Numbered from the stretch's first letter, positions 30,731 to 39,387 are shown. The stretch: DNA of 64,000 nt from Allobosea sp. Leaf344 (GCF_001426225.1 NZ_LMRT01000001.1:158090-222089); one strand, 5' to 3'. Notes: generated by a model from the sequence alone, not told the origin. Translations and numbers: made by a program.

Positions 30731-30771
30731 ATGATGTCGCCCGAAAACCGGTTCCCACTTTTCGGCATCAT
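30731..30771. repeat. Palindromic extragenic repeat of the rhizobial type
   Basis: Nested inverted repeats (ATGATG 30731-30736 with CATCAT 30766-30771; CCGAAAA 30741-30747 with TTTTCGG 30759-30765) enclose CCGGTTCCCAC. This core, CCGAAAA-CCGGTTCCCAC-TTTTCGG, resembles a dispersed intergenic palindrome that I know from many Hyphomicrobiales genomes. Only one copy was noticed in this window. It lies between the MATE and DUF937 genes. Confidence 0.6.
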
Positions 30772-30827
30772 GCTCTATCGTCCCCGCACCAGCGGCAGCA
30801 GACCGCGATGACAGCCGGAGGAACGCC

Positions 30828-31709
30828 ATGATGACCCTCTTCGACATCATGCAGCAGGCGCAGAACGGCCAGGCCATGCAGAACCTCGCGCGGCAATACG
30901 GGCTGAGCCAGCAGCAGACGCAGGCGGCCATCGAGGCGCTGCTGCCCGCTTTCTCGATGGGGCTGCAACGGCAGACGCAGGATCCCTACGCTTTCGGCAA
31001 TTTCGCGCAGATGATGGCGGCCAACCCCTACGCCAAGATGTTCGATGCCAATGGCGACGGCATCCCGGACCATGCGCGCGCGATGGGCAATACGGTTCTC
31101 GGCCAGCTGTTCGGCTCCAAGGAGGTCAGCAACGCCGTCGCCACGCAGGCCGCGGCCACCACCGGGCTCGGCCAGGCGATCCTCAAGCAGATGCTGCCGG
31201 TGATCGCTGCGATGGTGATGGGAGGCCTGTCCAAATCCGCCTCGAATCGCGGTCTCGACGGGTTCTTCGGGCAATTCGCCGAGATGATGAGCGGCAGGCC
31301 GCCGGCGCAGCCGCAGCAGCAGCCGAACCCGGTCAACCCTTTCGACGCGATGCTCGGCGGCCTGTTCGGCAATGCCGGCCAGCCGCCGCGGCAGCCGACG
31401 CAGGCTCAGCCCGAGCAGACCGGCGGGGCGATGGGGCCGGAAGCCTTCGGCGGCATGTTCGGGCAGATCCTCTCCGGGATGATGGGCGGGGCGCAGCCCG
31501 GCGCCTCGGCCGCCAACCCGGCGCCGCCGGAACCGGAAGCGAAGCCGGAGGAGCCGAAGCAGAGGCAGGCGGATGCGGCCGCGGGACCGGGGGCGATCGG
31601 GCTCGATGCGCTCAACCAGATGTTCGAGCATGGCCGCAAGGTGCAGGACCAGCACCAGAACGCGCTGAAGGAGATCTTCGACTCGATGCTGGGCGGTCAG
31701 CGGCGCTGA
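30828..31709 (+). CDS. DUF937 domain protein
   Basis: A 293-aa soluble protein. The N-terminal about 140 residues match DUF937 (MTLFDIMQQAQNGQAMQNLA, then LARQYGLSQQQTQAAIEALLPA); the middle and C-terminal parts are Gln/Pro/Gly/Met-rich low complexity with a final helical segment. Tandem ATGs at 30828/30831 follow GGAGGAA closely. The function of the domain is unknown. Its neighbours give no clue. Confidence 0.82.
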   Translation: MMTLFDIMQQAQNGQAMQNLARQYGLSQQQTQAAIEALLPAFSMGLQRQTQDPYAFGNFAQMMAANPYAKMFDANGDGIPDHARAMGNTVLGQLFGSKEVSNAVATQAAATTGLGQAILKQMLPVIAAMVMGGLSKSASNRGLDGFFGQFAEMMSGRPPAQPQQQPNPVNPFDAMLGGLFGNAGQPPRQPTQAQPEQTGGAMGPEAFGGMFGQILSGMMGGAQPGASAANPAPPEPEAKPEEPKQRQADAAAGPGAIGLDALNQMFEHGRKVQDQHQNALKEIFDSMLGGQRR

Positions 31710-31737
31710 CGGGCGGGCCGGCCGGCGGCCGCCCCAT

Positions 31738-31768
31738 AAAAAAGGGCGGAAGCCGAAGCTCCCGCCCT
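31738..31768 (-). terminator. Rho-independent terminator of the DUF1127 gene (UUCG tetraloop)
   Basis: On the minus strand an 11-bp stem (AGGGCGGGAGC pairing with GCTTCCGCCCT, one G-U) closed by a TTCG tetraloop is followed by six T residues. It starts 22 bases after the DUF1127 stop. This is the clearest intrinsic terminator in the window. Confidence 0.9.
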
Positions 31769-31790
31769 GAGGACGTGCTGCCCCAAGGGG

Positions 31791-32213
31791 TCAGGCGCAG
31801 CACGCAATCTCGGCTTCAGACGGGCCCGAACCCAGCAGCGCGACTGTTGCCGCGCCGGCGGCGGCCCGCTCCGTCAGAGCGGGCTCGGCGGCCGGCTGGC
31901 GCGCCGGGGCGTGTCGAGGGTCCGCCCGGTCGCGTCGCTCGGCCGCGACGCTGGAGCGTTCGCAGGCGCGCGCGGCGAGGATGGCGGTGGGGTCGCGCAG
32001 CCAGGACGTCGCCAGCGCGCCCGCCACATCGGAGCGCACCAGGCCGATATCCTTCAGCGCACGCTCGTCCATATCGGAGAGCAGGTGCATCTCGCGTCGG
32101 TGCGCCACGGCTTTGACCAGATGCGTCACGCCGGCCACGCCGGACGCGGCGATCCGCGTCAGCCCGGTCGCCAGGGACAAGAGCAGCCTTGCAGCAAAGG
32201 TCATGGAGAACAT
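31791..32213 (-). CDS. DUF1127 (YjiS-like) domain protein
   Basis: A 140-aa protein: a short hydrophobic N-terminus (FAARLLLSLATGLTRI), then the DUF1127 motif HLLSDMDERALKDIGLVRSD at about residues 44-63, then an Ala/Arg-rich tail with no clear fold. AAGGAGG lies five bases ahead of the ATG at 32213, deciding this start over an in-frame ATG five codons upstream. Small DUF1127 proteins affect sRNA metabolism, carbon and phosphate physiology or stress in Agrobacterium and Brucella. The gene diverges from a LysR regulator with a palindrome between them and has a strong terminator. The tail makes it longer than the usual 45-70 aa. Confidence 0.88.
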   Translation of the reverse strand: MFSMTFAARLLLSLATGLTRIAASGVAGVTHLVKAVAHRREMHLLSDMDERALKDIGLVRSDVAGALATSWLRDPTAILAARACERSSVAAERRDRADPRHAPARQPAAEPALTERAAAGAATVALLGSGPSEAEIACCA

Positions 32214-32391
32214 GACGGCCTCCTTCATTCAGTCGTGACGTCGCGGGCATGAGTCCGCCGGCGCGGAATCCGCATTCGCGAGCCGGTGACCTTGCGGCAG
32301 CCTGAGCGGCGACCGCGAGAGCTCCAGTGCTTCGAATGCCGTTTCCTCGCAGATCGGCGGGACAGCTCGTGACATTGGAGAAAGACTAGCT

Positions 32392-32412
32392 TTTGGCTGG
32401 CCATCAGCCAAA
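32392..32412. promoter_or_regulatory. Perfect 8-5-8 palindrome, candidate LysR operator
   Basis: TTTGGCTG (32392-32399), GCCAT, CAGCCAAA (32405-32412) is an exact inverted repeat with the T-N11-A shape of LysR-type binding sites. It lies in the 256-base region between the divergent DUF1127 and LysR genes, 58 bases before the LysR ATG and about 180 before the DUF1127 start, so it could serve both. A TTGACA box (32429-32434) lies just downstream on the LysR side. Confidence 0.65.
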
Positions 32413-32469
32413 CGAATGCTTATGATGCTTGACAACACGGATATTGATGAACCGTTTGGAGTGCCCGCC

Positions 32470-33351
32470 ATGGCGCATGTGCTCGACGCCGACCAGCTCA
32501 AGACCTTCGTCGCGATCGCCGATACCGGTTCCTTCACCCGCGCGGCGGAGATCGTGTTCAAGACGCAGTCGGCGGTGTCGATGCAGATGAAGCGGTTGGA
32601 GGAACGGGTCGGGCGCCCGCTCTTCGGCCGCGACGGGCGCCATGCCAAGCTGACCGAGGATGGCGAGCGGCTGCTGGACTATGCCCGCCGGATCGTGCGG
32701 CTGAACCTGGAATGCGTCGCGAGCTTCGCCGATGCCGATCTCAAGGGCCGCATCCGGCTCGGCGTGCCGGATGATTATGCCGACCGCTATCTGCCCGAGA
32801 TCCTGGCGCGCTTCGCGCGGTCCAATCCGCGGGCGGAGGTGACGGTCGTCTGCGAGCCGACCCCGATGCTGGCGGAGCGTATCGCCACCGGCGACATCGA
32901 CCTCGCGATCATCACCCATGTCGAGAGTCGCGGACAGGGCGAGATCATCCGCATAGAGCCGCTGCTCTGGGTCAGCTCCGCGCGCCACTCCGTCCATGAG
33001 GAGGATCCGCTGCCGCTGGCGCTGGGCCGCCCGACCTGCAATTGGCGGCAGGCGGCGGTGGAGGCGCTGGAGCACAAGGGCCGGCGCTTCCGCGTGCTCT
33101 ATGCCAGCTGGAACTCGACCGCGGTCGGGGCGGCGGTGGTGGCGGGGCTGGCGGTCTCCGTCCTGCCGGAAAGCGCGGTCAGGCCCGGCATGCGGATCCT
33201 GGGACCGGCGGATGGGTTCGCGACGCTGCCCTCCTGCAAGATCGGGCTGCTGCGGACGCGTTTCGACCCGTCGCTCCTGTCCAATGCGCTCGCCGAGCAC
33301 ATCATCCAGAGCCTCGACAATCTCGCGAGCTTCAAGACCGCGGCGGAATAG
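32470..33351 (+). CDS. LysR-type transcriptional regulator (VtlR/LsrB-like)
   Basis: A 293-aa DNA-binding regulator. The N-terminal helix-turn-helix is DADQLKTFVAIADTGSFTRA then KTQSAVSMQMKRLEERVG; the effector domain includes RIRLGVPDDYADRYLPEI and VVCEPTPMLAERI. The pattern and the neighbouring DUF1127 gene recall VtlR of Brucella, which activates DUF1127 genes and an AbcR sRNA, and LsrB of Sinorhizobium, a redox-responsive regulator; cysteines in VVCEP, PTCNW and PSCKI could serve redox sensing. Orthology is inferred from memory of these families. ATG at 32470 is chosen; a GTG three codons upstream and an open frame to 32416 are alternatives. Confidence 0.88.
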   Translation: MAHVLDADQLKTFVAIADTGSFTRAAEIVFKTQSAVSMQMKRLEERVGRPLFGRDGRHAKLTEDGERLLDYARRIVRLNLECVASFADADLKGRIRLGVPDDYADRYLPEILARFARSNPRAEVTVVCEPTPMLAERIATGDIDLAIITHVESRGQGEIIRIEPLLWVSSARHSVHEEDPLPLALGRPTCNWRQAAVEALEHKGRRFRVLYASWNSTAVGAAVVAGLAVSVLPESAVRPGMRILGPADGFATLPSCKIGLLRTRFDPSLLSNALAEHIIQSLDNLASFKTAAE

Positions 33352-33360
33352 CGCGCAGCG

Positions 33361-33537
33361 TCAGCTCTTGAAGCCGCTGGCGACGTTCTGGAAGAAGGCG
33401 GTCACCTGCGCGCCGATGACGGAGACGGTGGCGATGATGCCGATCGAGACGAGGCTGGCGATCAAGCCATACTCGATCATCGTCGCGCCGCCCTGATCGG
33501 CGGCAAAGCTCTTCAACTGGGTGCGAAGCGGCTGCAT
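33361..33537 (-). CDS. Flp/Fap-type pilin, orphan
   Basis: A 58-aa prepilin. The processing and assembly motif is GATMIEYGLIASLVSIG (cleavage predicted after the Gly before ATMIEY, leaving Glu at +5), followed by one hydrophobic segment and a short FFQNVASGFKS tail. It is the right length for a Flp pilin, but no tad/cpa genes occur in this window, so it either uses a Tad machine elsewhere or has another role. It converges on the LysR gene with a nine-base gap. Confidence 0.92.
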   Translation of the reverse strand: MQPLRTQLKSFAADQGGATMIEYGLIASLVSIGIIATVSVIGAQVTAFFQNVASGFKS

Positions 33538-33667
33538 GGCCAGGAGGCTATATCGCCGAATCGCGCCAAATCGTTAATGGAACCGATGAATTGCGTGGTT
33601 CGGGGGCCGATGCCGCGCAAGGAGCGGATCAGGGCGAGCGATTCCTTTTGGCGATGCATCGCATTCT

Positions 33668-35047
33668 TCAGATCGCGAAATCCTCGAAGACCGGCTGCAC
33701 CCGGGAGTTCCAAGGTCCCTGGAACCGCGCCGCCAAATCCTGGGCCACCGTGCGGTTGCGGTCGAGGATCGTCTCCAGCGGCGCCAGGAACACCGATTCA
33801 TCCTCGCCATGCTGGTTGAGCCGGGCCCGGTTCTTCAGCCCGGAGCGGGACAGGGCCAGCACGTCGCGCCCGAGATCGCCGAGCTTGCGGCCGTCGATGC
33901 TGGCCTCGAGCCCCTGCGCCGGAACGGCGTCGCGCAGCGCCTGCCGCTGCGCATCGCTCCAGCCCTTGACCAGCTCCCAGGCCCCGTCCAGCGCCGCCTG
34001 ATCGTAGAACAGGCCCGTCCAGAAGGCCGGCAGCGCGTTGAGCATGTCGGGCGGGCCGGCATCGGCGCCGCGCATTTCGAGGAAGCGCTTGAGACGCACC
34101 TCCGGGAACAGGGTCGACAGGTGATTCGCCCAATCCGACATGGTGGCGCGCTCGCCGGGGAGCTGCGGCAGCTTGCCGGCCAGGAGATCGCGGAAGGAGC
34201 CGCCGGCGACGTCGTGATAGGTATCGCCGCGCTTTACGAAATACAGCGGCACGTCGAGCGCCCAATCGACATAGGCCTCGTAGGACATGCCCGCGTCGAA
34301 GGCGAAGGCCAGCATGCCGGCGCGGGCATTGTCGGTATCGCGCCAGATTTCCGAGCGCATCGACTGGAAGCCGTTGAGCCGGCCTTCGGTGAAGGGCGAG
34401 GTCGCGAACAGCGCGGTCGCCAGCGGCTGGAGCGCCAGCGAGACCCGCAGCTTGCGCACCATATCGGCCTCGGTGGCGAAATCGAGGTTCACCTGCACGG
34501 TGCAGGTGCGGAACATCATGTCGATCCCGCGCGACCCGACCTTGGGCATGTAGTTGGCCATGATCTTGTAGCGGCCCTTGGGCATGACCGGCGTCTGCTC
34601 CCGCGTCCAGAGCGGGGAATGGCCGAGCGCCAGGAAGCCGATGTCGTGAGCGGCGGCGACGGCCTTGGCGTCGGCGAGATGGCCGTCGAGTTCGGCCGCC
34701 GTCTCGTGCAGCGTCTCCACCGGCGCGCCCGACAACTCGAACTGCCCGCCGGGTTCGAGCGAGATCGCGCCGCCACCCTCGGGGCCAGCGAGGCCGATGA
34801 TATGGCCGGCATCGGTGATCGGCTCCCAGCCGAGCCGCTGCCGCATGCCTTCGAGCAGATGCCTGATGCCGCCCTTGCCGTCCTTGCCCTCATAGGGGAC
34901 CGGCGAGAGGTCGCTCCGATAGAACGGGAATTTCTCGTGCTCGGTGCCAAGCCGGAAGGCGGAGGCGGGTTTCTCGCCGGCGGCGATCCAGCTGATGAGT
35001 TCGGCCTTGGAACCGACCGGAGTCGAATCGGACACGTCGCGAGCCAT
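33668..35047 (-). CDS. gshA: Glutamate-cysteine ligase (plant/alphaproteobacterial type)
   Basis: It makes gamma-glutamylcysteine, the first step of glutathione synthesis. The 459-aa product matches the class shared by alphaproteobacteria and plants: FRLGTEHEKFPFY, GGAISLEPGGQFELSGAP, PKVGSRGIDMMFRTCTVQVN and a C-terminal RFQGPWNSRVQPVFEDF. ATG at 35047 begins MARDVSDSTP. It follows rsmE in the same direction with a 198-base spacer. Glutathione would support the 1-Cys peroxiredoxin and Kef protein also found here (inference). Confidence 0.96.
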   Translation of the reverse strand: MARDVSDSTPVGSKAELISWIAAGEKPASAFRLGTEHEKFPFYRSDLSPVPYEGKDGKGGIRHLLEGMRQRLGWEPITDAGHIIGLAGPEGGGAISLEPGGQFELSGAPVETLHETAAELDGHLADAKAVAAAHDIGFLALGHSPLWTREQTPVMPKGRYKIMANYMPKVGSRGIDMMFRTCTVQVNLDFATEADMVRKLRVSLALQPLATALFATSPFTEGRLNGFQSMRSEIWRDTDNARAGMLAFAFDAGMSYEAYVDWALDVPLYFVKRGDTYHDVAGGSFRDLLAGKLPQLPGERATMSDWANHLSTLFPEVRLKRFLEMRGADAGPPDMLNALPAFWTGLFYDQAALDGAWELVKGWSDAQRQALRDAVPAQGLEASIDGRKLGDLGRDVLALSRSGLKNRARLNQHGEDESVFLAPLETILDRNRTVAQDLAARFQGPWNSRVQPVFEDFAI

Positions 35048-35245
35048 AGGCGCTCCGGCAGCAATTGGGACGGCTCGACCCCCGCCGGGCAGGATCGCAC
35101 GGCGAAGGCGGGGCAGGAGCGCCAGACATAGGCGAGGCTTCGGAGTTCGACAACGATCCCGCCCCCGCGTTGATGCAAGGGCCCTGTTGGCGTGGATGCA
35201 AGCCTCGCAGCCGATTCCGGGCCGCGCGCGCCGCCGCCTCCCCCG

Positions 35246-36004
35246 TCAGCGCGGCCAGTCGCCGAGAATGGCCTGCACCAGCGCCAGCGCCGCCACAGCC
35301 GCGGTGTCGGCCCGCAGGATGCGCGGCCCCAGCGAGATCCGCAATGTGCGCGGGCGCGCCAGGATCGCCTGCCGCTCCGCCGCATCGAAGCCGCCCTCGG
35401 GGCCGATGAGGACGGCGAGCGGCCCGGGCGCGGCCTCCGCCAGCGCCGCGAGCGGCGCCCGCTCAGGCGCATCCTCGTCGCAGAAGATGAGCAGCCGCTC
35501 CGGCTCCAGCGCCGCGAGGGCCGCCGCCAGCGGCACCTCCTCCCGGATCTCTGGCAGCGCCAGGATGCCGCATTGCTCGGCCGCCTCGATGGCGTTGGCG
35601 CGCAGCCGCTCGCGATTGAGGCGCGAAACCTGGGTCCGCCGCGTCAAAACCGGCTGCAGCACGCCGGCCCCCATCTCGACGGCCTTCTGGGCGAGATAAT
35701 CGAGCCGGGCGTGTTTCAGCGGGGCGAAGAGATAGACCAGATCGGGCGGCGGCGGCTGCGGCTTTAGCTGGCGCAGCGGCGTCAGGCTGGCCTGTTTGCG
35801 CCCCTCCGCCGTGATCGCCGCGAGCCACTCCCCATCGCGGCCGTTGAAGACGAGGATCGTGTCCCCGCTCTTCAGCCGCAGCACGTTGAGGAGGTAGTTC
35901 GCCTGCTCGCGTTCGAGCGGCAGCGGCTTATCCGCCGCCAGATCATGGAGCAGGAACAGGCGGTACCGGGCGAAATCCGGCCTGCTGCCATCGGGGCTCG
36001 ACAT
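35246..36004 (-). CDS. rsmE: 16S rRNA (uracil-1498-N3)-methyltransferase
   Basis: This SPOUT-class methyltransferase modifies U1498 in the decoding region of 16S rRNA. The 252-aa product shows NYLLNVLRLKSGD, the VEMG and RSQV-equivalent TRRTQVSRLNRERL segment, and the knot motifs LIGPEGGF and SLGPRILRADTA. Order rsmE then gshA is common in Hyphomicrobiales. Confidence 0.96.
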   Translation of the reverse strand: MSSPDGSRPDFARYRLFLLHDLAADKPLPLEREQANYLLNVLRLKSGDTILVFNGRDGEWLAAITAEGRKQASLTPLRQLKPQPPPPDLVYLFAPLKHARLDYLAQKAVEMGAGVLQPVLTRRTQVSRLNRERLRANAIEAAEQCGILALPEIREEVPLAAALAALEPERLLIFCDEDAPERAPLAALAEAAPGPLAVLIGPEGGFDAAERQAILARPRTLRISLGPRILRADTAAVAALALVQAILGDWPR

Positions 36005-36185
36005 CTCGGCGCTCTCCCTCTTGCCGCGATGCCGGCGGACAGACGCCTGCGCAACGCAAAAACCGCCACATTCCGCAGCTAACCGCCCATGGACGCGGAT
36101 ATCGATGTGGCGCTATCACGGACGGGCGGCTAAGAGTACCGCCAATCGGCAAGCGCCCCGAACCAGAACAGCCGGAGCAGGACCC

Positions 36186-36674
36186 ATGGGAGCCAGGATG
36201 ACGTTGCAGCGCAAGGCGGCCGTGAAGGCGTTCGCGATGCTGGGCCTCGCCATGGGCTTCACTGTCGGCTCCGAGACGGCCTTCGCCCAGGCCTCGGGCT
36301 GCGAGGAGATCCAGAAGCTGCTCACCCAGCGCCAGTCGATCGTCGCCAAGCTCAACGCCTCGCAGAAGTCGAAGCGCAAGCTGACACCGCAGGAGGCCTG
36401 CAGCACGCTCGGCACTCTGGTCAGCAACGGCAATGCCGCCGTGAAATTCGCCAATGCCAATATGGATTGGTGCCAGATCCCGCAGAGCTTCGTCGACGGG
36501 CTGAAGGCCGACAACGAGAAGGCGGCCGGCGTGCGCAACCAGGCCTGCAACGCCGTGAAGCAGCAGGCCGCGATGCAGAAGCGGGCCCAGCAGCAGGCGC
36601 AGGGCGCCAACCCCTTCGGCGGCGGCGACGCGATCACCGGCGGCGGCATCAGGATTCCGCAGGGCGCTCTCTGA
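36186..36674 (+). CDS. Exported four-cysteine protein of unknown function
   Basis: A 162-aa protein (or 158 aa from the ATG at 36198) with a signal peptide ending ETAFAQA. The mature part is mostly helical with four cysteines (GCEEIQ, ACSTLG, WCQIP, ACNAVK), enough for two disulfides, and a Gln-rich then Gly-rich C-terminus. I do not recognise a named family; similar small secreted proteins are common hypotheticals in Hyphomicrobiales. It lies 16 bases before ubiA and may share its transcript. Confidence 0.78.
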   Translation: MGARMTLQRKAAVKAFAMLGLAMGFTVGSETAFAQASGCEEIQKLLTQRQSIVAKLNASQKSKRKLTPQEACSTLGTLVSNGNAAVKFANANMDWCQIPQSFVDGLKADNEKAAGVRNQACNAVKQQAAMQKRAQQQAQGANPFGGGDAITGGGIRIPQGAL

Positions 36675-36690
36675 CCGCGGGCCGGCGACC

Positions 36691-37644
36691 ATGCCCGCAC
36701 CGGGCGCCCCCATTCCGGATGCCCCGTTACCCGACGCCCTGACGGGCCATTGGGTCGATACGCGCGCGCCGCGGCGGCTGCGGCCCTATCTCAAGCTCGC
36801 GCGGATCGAGCGGCCGGTCGGCTGGCAATTGCTGCTGCTGCCCTGCTGGTGGGCGGCGGCGCTGGCCGCGATCGCCGGCCGGCAGGCTTTCCCCGATCTC
36901 CGGCATTGCCTGCTCTTCCTGATCGGCGCCGTGGTGATGCGCGCCGCTGGCTCGACCTTCAACGACATCGTCGACCGCAAGCTCGATGCGCAGGTGGCGC
37001 GGACCCGGGGGCGGCCCCTGCCCTCGGGCCAGGTCTCGGCGCGGGCGGCGGCGATCTTCATGGTCGGGCTGTCGCTGGTCGGGCTGCTCGTGCTGCTGCA
37101 GTTCAACCGCTTCACCATCTGGCTCGGCATCGGCTCGCTGGCGATCGTGGCGATCTACCCTTTCATGAAGCGCATCACCCAGATGCCGCAATTCGTGCTC
37201 GGCCTCGCCTTCTCCTGGGGCGCGCTCGTCGGCTGGAGCGCGGTGTTCGGCCGCCTCGATCCGCCGGCCTATCTGCTCTACGCCGCCGCCGTGCTCTGGA
37301 CGATCGGCTACGACACGATCTACGCGCTGCAGGATATCGAGGACGACGTCCTCGTCGGCATCAAATCGAGCGCGCGCTATTTCGGCCGCCACGCCCAGGC
37401 GGCGATCGGCGGCTGTTTCCTGCTTTGCGTGCTGCTGATCGGCGGCGCGGTCTGGCTGGCGGATGGCGGTGTCGTCGCCTGGCTCGGCCTGGCCGCCTTC
37501 GCCGGCCATCTCGGCTGGCAGGTCTCGCGGCTGGCGCAGGTCACGCCGGTGCTGGCCTTGCGGCTGTTCCGCGCGAACTGGCCGGCCGGGCTGCTGCTCG
37601 CGACCGGCCTGGCGCTGGATGCGCTGCTGCGCTTCGGGATCTAA
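36691..37644 (+). CDS. ubiA: 4-hydroxybenzoate polyprenyltransferase
   Basis: It prenylates 4-hydroxybenzoate in ubiquinone synthesis at the inner membrane. The 317-aa protein has about nine helices and both Asp-rich motifs, NDIVDRKLDAQVARTRGRPL and YDTIYALQDIEDD. An extended N-terminus (about 40 residues) precedes the first helix (LARIERPVGWQLLLLPCWW). Its stop overlaps the convergent DUF6101-like gene by four bases. Confidence 0.96.
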   Translation: MPAPGAPIPDAPLPDALTGHWVDTRAPRRLRPYLKLARIERPVGWQLLLLPCWWAAALAAIAGRQAFPDLRHCLLFLIGAVVMRAAGSTFNDIVDRKLDAQVARTRGRPLPSGQVSARAAAIFMVGLSLVGLLVLLQFNRFTIWLGIGSLAIVAIYPFMKRITQMPQFVLGLAFSWGALVGWSAVFGRLDPPAYLLYAAAVLWTIGYDTIYALQDIEDDVLVGIKSSARYFGRHAQAAIGGCFLLCVLLIGGAVWLADGGVVAWLGLAAFAGHLGWQVSRLAQVTPVLALRLFRANWPAGLLLATGLALDALLRFGI

Positions 37645-38168
37645 TCCGTCAGCCGCTCGCCCTGGACATAGACCGGCCGTTCGGCCAGCCGCCCGGTCTT
37701 GCGGCGCATCAGGAATCGCGGGCGGCGTCCGTTCAGCACCGCATGGCGGCGGCGGATCCGGATCGGCCCGAGAGCGAGCCGGCCGATCTGCGGGAAGGGT
37801 TCGCAGACCACGCCCTCGGCGGTTTCCAGCAGCAGCGGCAGCCCCGTCGCCCGGCCGCAATCGCGCCAGAGCGCCACGGCGTCCTCGGGCTCGACACAGG
37901 CGATGGTGACCGAACGCCCATCGCCCTCGTTCAGGGTGAGTTCGAACCGGTCCGGCCCCTCGGCGCCCGCATCGGTGGCGAGGCGCAGCGCGACGCCGCG
38001 CCAGCCGGCGCCGGGGCGCAGGATGCGGACGGAGCCGATGCGCTCGACGCGGGGTCGCTCGGCAGCGCCCTGTCGCGGGGCGGTGAGAGGAAGGTCGGTG
38101 TGTGTCGGGCAACCGGAGAGATCGACCCTGCGGCCGATCTCTCCGGCAGCCGGCGTGACGCTGGCCAT
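37641..38168 (-). CDS. DUF6101-type conserved protein
   Basis: A 175-aa soluble protein ending in a basic region (GPIRIRRRHAVLNGRRPRFL then RRKTGRLAERP). I believe it belongs to the uncharacterised DUF6101 family found next to ubiA in Hyphomicrobiales, on the basis of position and sequence character. No catalytic or membrane motif is visible. It converges on ubiA and overlaps it by four bases. Confidence 0.72.
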   Translation of the reverse strand: MASVTPAAGEIGRRVDLSGCPTHTDLPLTAPRQGAAERPRVERIGSVRILRPGAGWRGVALRLATDAGAEGPDRFELTLNEGDGRSVTIACVEPEDAVALWRDCGRATGLPLLLETAEGVVCEPFPQIGRLALGPIRIRRRHAVLNGRRPRFLMRRKTGRLAERPVYVQGERLTD

Positions 38169-38416
38169 CGGTAATAACGCCTCTCTTGTCCCTGCCGCAT
38201 CGGAGCCCTCTGTGAAGTCCGGGGCTCTCGTGCTTGCCAGGTGAGACTGCGTGCCAGCCGTGTCCGAGCGCTTAAGGGGTTGGGTTAAAGGTCTCTGATT
38301 GCGCCCGCTTCAGCCTTCGGATGGCCTGTTTCCTGCTTGATGCTTGACGGAATCTTTCGAGACGTGGGCGCATTTGCCCTTGAATGCGCGGCCTCCCCGG
38401 CCGATACGGAGCCATC

Positions 38417-39244
38417 ATGACAGCGCGACCCCTGGCCATCGGGCCCGATCTGATGCCCGCGATCCGCGAGACCTGCATCGAGGCGGGGGCGATCGCGCTC
38501 GATCTGTTCCGCCCCGGCGCCCAGACCGCCGCCCGGACCTGGTCGAAGAGCGGCGGCTCACCGGTCACCGAAGCCGATATCGGCGTCGACACCTTCCTGC
38601 GCATCAGGCTCTCCGCGCTGCTGCCGGACGCGGCCTGGCTGTCGGAGGAGACGGCGGATGACGAGTTGCGCCTGTCGCGGCGCTTCGTCTGGGTGGTCGA
38701 TCCGATCGACGGGACGCGGGCCTATATGTCGGGCTCGCCGGATTGGGCGGTCTGCGTGGCGCTGCTCGATGCCGGCCGCCCGGTGCTGGGGATCGTGCAT
38801 GCGCCGGCCAGCCTGGCGACCTATACGGCCACGCTCGGCGCGGGCGCCTTCCGCAATGCCGACCGGATCCTGGCCTCGGAGGTCGCGAGCCTGCAGGAGG
38901 CGCGGATCTCCGGGCCGAAGCCGATGCTCGATGCGCTGGCCAGGCTCGAGGCCTTCACCGCCGCCGACAAGATCCCCTCGCTGGCGCTGCGGCTGGCCCG
39001 CGTCGCCGACCGCACCATCGATGCGGGGCTCGTCTCCCCCGATGCGCGGGACTGGGACATCGCGGCGGCCGATCTGATCCTGAGCGAGGCCGGCGGGCTT
39101 TTGACCGCCGGCGACGGCGCCCCGGCGGTCTACAACCGCAAGCAGCCCGTCCACGGCATGCTGGTCGCCAGCGCGGGCGCGCTGAGCGAGCCGCTGCTGC
39201 GGGCGATGCAGCGCGTCCGGGAGGCGCAGCCGCAGCGCGCCTGA
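38417..39244 (+). CDS. Inositol monophosphatase-family phosphatase, CysQ-like
   Basis: A 275-aa Mg2+-dependent, lithium-sensitive-type phosphatase. Metal-site motifs are SEET, WVVDPIDGTRAYM and ARDWDIAAADLIL. By similarity it should act on 3'(2'),5'-bisphosphate nucleotides (CysQ) or inositol phosphates. ATG at 38417 has GGAG seven bases ahead. It begins the plus-strand block leading to waaA and lpxK, a placement common in related genomes, so a link to envelope synthesis has been suggested by context only. Confidence 0.88.
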   Translation: MTARPLAIGPDLMPAIRETCIEAGAIALDLFRPGAQTAARTWSKSGGSPVTEADIGVDTFLRIRLSALLPDAAWLSEETADDELRLSRRFVWVVDPIDGTRAYMSGSPDWAVCVALLDAGRPVLGIVHAPASLATYTATLGAGAFRNADRILASEVASLQEARISGPKPMLDALARLEAFTAADKIPSLALRLARVADRTIDAGLVSPDARDWDIAAADLILSEAGGLLTAGDGAPAVYNRKQPVHGMLVASAGALSEPLLRAMQRVREAQPQRA

Positions 39245-39387
39245 GCCGATCGGCGGCGCCCGACGGAAAAAGGGCTCCAGAAAACCTGGCCGGCGGCCCG
39301 TTCTGCACTCGCACCCGCGACACGGATGGCTTATCTGATGCCGCACTGCAAAGCGGCTCACGCTGTCGGGCTTTAGGGTAGCATCAT

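Noticed and set aside
35172-35209. Direct repeat GATGCAAG twice in the rsmE-gshA spacer.
   Set aside because: Only two 8-base copies without symmetry or a promoter context; too weak to call a regulatory site.
38272-38288. Two TTAA half-sites upstream of the CysQ-like gene, considered as a CtrA box.
   Set aside because: The spacing is nine bases instead of the seven required by CtrA.
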